A stretch of 41,972 nucleotides of DNA from an uncultured Prochlorococcus sp. (GTDB lineage Bacteria > Cyanobacteriota > Cyanobacteriia > PCC-6307 > Cyanobiaceae), in assembly GCA_902572825.1 (NCBI GenBank), contig CACGHD010000012.1:1-41972 (forward strand), given 5' to 3'. Under the pieces are notes generated by a model. It was not told where the DNA came from and ran no database searches. It saw only the letters and a list, made by a program, of their open reading frames with translations. Position numbers and translations under genes: made by a program. Positions 41,941-41,972 of the stretch are shown here, piece after piece (the first letter of the stretch is position 1; each line of letters begins with the position of its first letter).

Positions 41941-41972
41941 ATGATAATTCAAATGGAATCAATTAAACCCCC
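41941..41972 (+). CDS. possible start of the next gene, cut by the window edge
   Basis: An ATG at 41941 opens a frame (MIIQMESIKPP) that runs off the right edge; an internal ATG at 41953 is an alternative start. Eleven codons are too few to name a product or be sure that it is coding. Confidence 0.3.
   Translation, partial: MIIQMESIKP

Noticed and set aside
1..41972. Genomic island, prophage or mobile element
   Set aside because: No integrase, transposase, tRNA attachment site or abrupt change in codon use was seen; nearly all genes are core metabolism or information processing.

Overview
This is a gene-dense stretch of a streamlined, very AT-rich marine picocyanobacterial chromosome. It is most probably high-light-type Prochlorococcus; I cannot fix the strain. 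The assignment rests on cyanobacterial marker genes (NDH-1 subunit ndhB, chlorophyll synthase chlG, phylloquinone methyltransferase menG, a cyAbrB regulator, a solitary groL, coxBAC with ctaAB), extreme AT bias, many short or overlapping gene junctions, several TTG/GTG starts, and small proteins typical of marine picocyanobacteria. I found no tRNA, rRNA, IS element, prophage or CRISPR array. This looks like ordinary core genome rather than a genomic island.

Layout. 1-5.6 kb: the 3' part of ubiA (plastoquinone), an LD-carboxypeptidase, ispD, fabG, a 59-aa membrane protein, groL with a perfect 4 x 24 bp repeat tail, and a repeat-containing hypothetical protein. 5.6-12.7 kb: a respiratory oxidase locus. 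The minus strand carries ctaA-ctaB (heme A synthesis) followed by an ABC-2 type exporter (ATPase, permease). Divergently on the plus strand, coxB-coxA-coxC overlap by ATGA and end in an all-A/T hairpin. 12.8-21 kb: a cyAbrB regulator, riboflavin synthase, an aldo/keto reductase with two [4Fe-4S] motifs, a minus-strand run (PotD-like lipoprotein, CobT-like protein, DUF2232 membrane protein, a Lys/Asn-rich lipoprotein) and topA. 21-29.3 kb: ndhB, an orphan LolD/MacB-type ATPase, birA, a DUF721 (DciA-like) zinc-ribbon protein, menG, hisF, DUF2862, chlG and a class A penicillin-binding protein. 29.3-33.8 kb: rsmB, two small ORFs, then a compact minus-strand operon DCC(DUF393)-DUF2805-DUF2256-photolyase-like. 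33.8-39.4 kb: trmH, an orphan Dpp/Opp-type permease, lepA, mqo, a NifU-domain protein and a small membrane protein. 39.4-42 kb: a candidate glutamine riboswitch in front of a DUF4278 small protein with its own terminator, then an ArsM-like methyltransferase and a class V aminotransferase.

The strongest leads are two. First, the photolyase-like operon: its FeS-BCP-type protein appears to have lost most of the iron-sulfur cysteines while keeping the His-His catalytic neighbourhood, and it is co-transcribed with three small proteins of unknown or poorly known role, one of them (43 aa) translationally coupled to it. Second, the promoter-riboswitch-small-protein-terminator cassette at 39.5-39.84 kb, where the longest ORF start lies inside the RNA element and the true start must be downstream. 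Secondary points are a type A2 oxidase signature in CoxA with a Trp-to-Phe change in CoxB, a BirA with an atypical biotin-loop sequence, and perfect in-frame tandem repeats in three proteins.
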